A stretch of 5,324 bases of DNA from a bacterium (GTDB lineage: Bacteria; JAMCPX01): positions 1-5,324 of the forward strand of contig DAHXOM010000297.1 in assembly GCA_027364825.1 (NCBI GenBank), in the 5' to 3' direction. Of the stretch, positions 5,282 to 5,324 are shown piece after piece. Position numbers and translations under genes: made by a program. The notes below the pieces were generated by a model, which saw only the letters and a list, made by a program, of their open reading frames with translations, did not search any database and was not told where the DNA came from. Each line of letters opens with the position of its first letter. Position 1 is the first letter of the stretch.

Positions 5282-5324
5282 CAACCCCATCAAATAAATC
5301 TTAAAACAAACCCGTGCACCAGAG

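Larger units (their letters stand above)
5175..5324. repeat. Tandem intergenic repeat of about 105-107 bp, cut by the window edge
   Basis: Two partial units are visible. GTCAACCCC occurs at 5175-5183 and again at 5280-5288. A perfect 29-nt identity then follows in each unit, at 5189-5217 and 5296-5324, separated from GTCAACCCC by 5 nt in the first unit and 7 nt in the second. The period is therefore 105-107 bp. The second unit runs to the last base of the window, so the array may continue. No coding potential is evident. It resembles a REP/BIME-like or MITE-like intergenic element; the class is inferred. Confidence 0.8.

Noticed and set aside
5189..5324. Possible CRISPR array (29-nt perfect repeat occurring twice)
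   Set aside because: The interval between copies is about 78 nt, far longer than normal spacers. The homology extends beyond the 29 nt to GTCAACCCC, only two copies are seen, and no cas gene is present. A tandem intergenic repeat explains it better.

Overview
The window carries seven genes, all on the minus strand, so it is read from high to low coordinates. In transcription order they are a membrane-anchored parvulin-type peptidyl-prolyl isomerase, a UvrD/Rep-family DNA helicase, a small single-pass membrane protein of unknown function, and four F-type ATP synthase Fo-sector genes: an AtpZ-like protein, an AtpI-like protein, atpB (subunit a) and atpE (subunit c). A strong Rho-independent terminator at 30-55 ends the cluster.

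The organism is a Gram-negative-type bacterium, most likely of the Desulfobacterota/Deltaproteobacteria or a nearby lineage. This is an inference from three things: an atpZ-atpI-atpB-atpE block that is terminated without the F1 genes following, a subunit c with an N-terminal signal-like extension, and a subunit c core of the GQG...ARNPGASGK...IESLxIY type. No rRNA or other phylogenetic marker is present to confirm it.

Layout: 1-112 is the 3' flank of atpE with two hairpins, the distal one a textbook terminator. 113-1760 is the tightly packed atp block, with ATGA and 8-nt overlaps. 1761-1808 is a short gap whose sequence (1760-1788) contains a good sigma-70-like promoter. 1809-2081 is the small membrane protein, 2086-4056 the helicase and 4058-5122 the isomerase. 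5123-5324 is intergenic, with a promoter next to the isomerase gene and part of a tandem, inverted-repeat-containing element that runs off the window.

Functionally, subunits a and c form the ion path of the ATP synthase. The AtpI- and AtpZ-like proteins probably help c-ring assembly or Mg/Ca handling. The F1 subunits and the b stalk must be encoded elsewhere. The isomerase and helicase are housekeeping-type genes that may be co-transcribed into the atp genes, but the promoter before atpZ would let the atp block be expressed separately. I see no evidence of a new defence or mobile system. The most notable items are the repeat array at the right edge, the ion-site and glycine-motif details of subunit c, and the promoter/start arrangement of atpZ.
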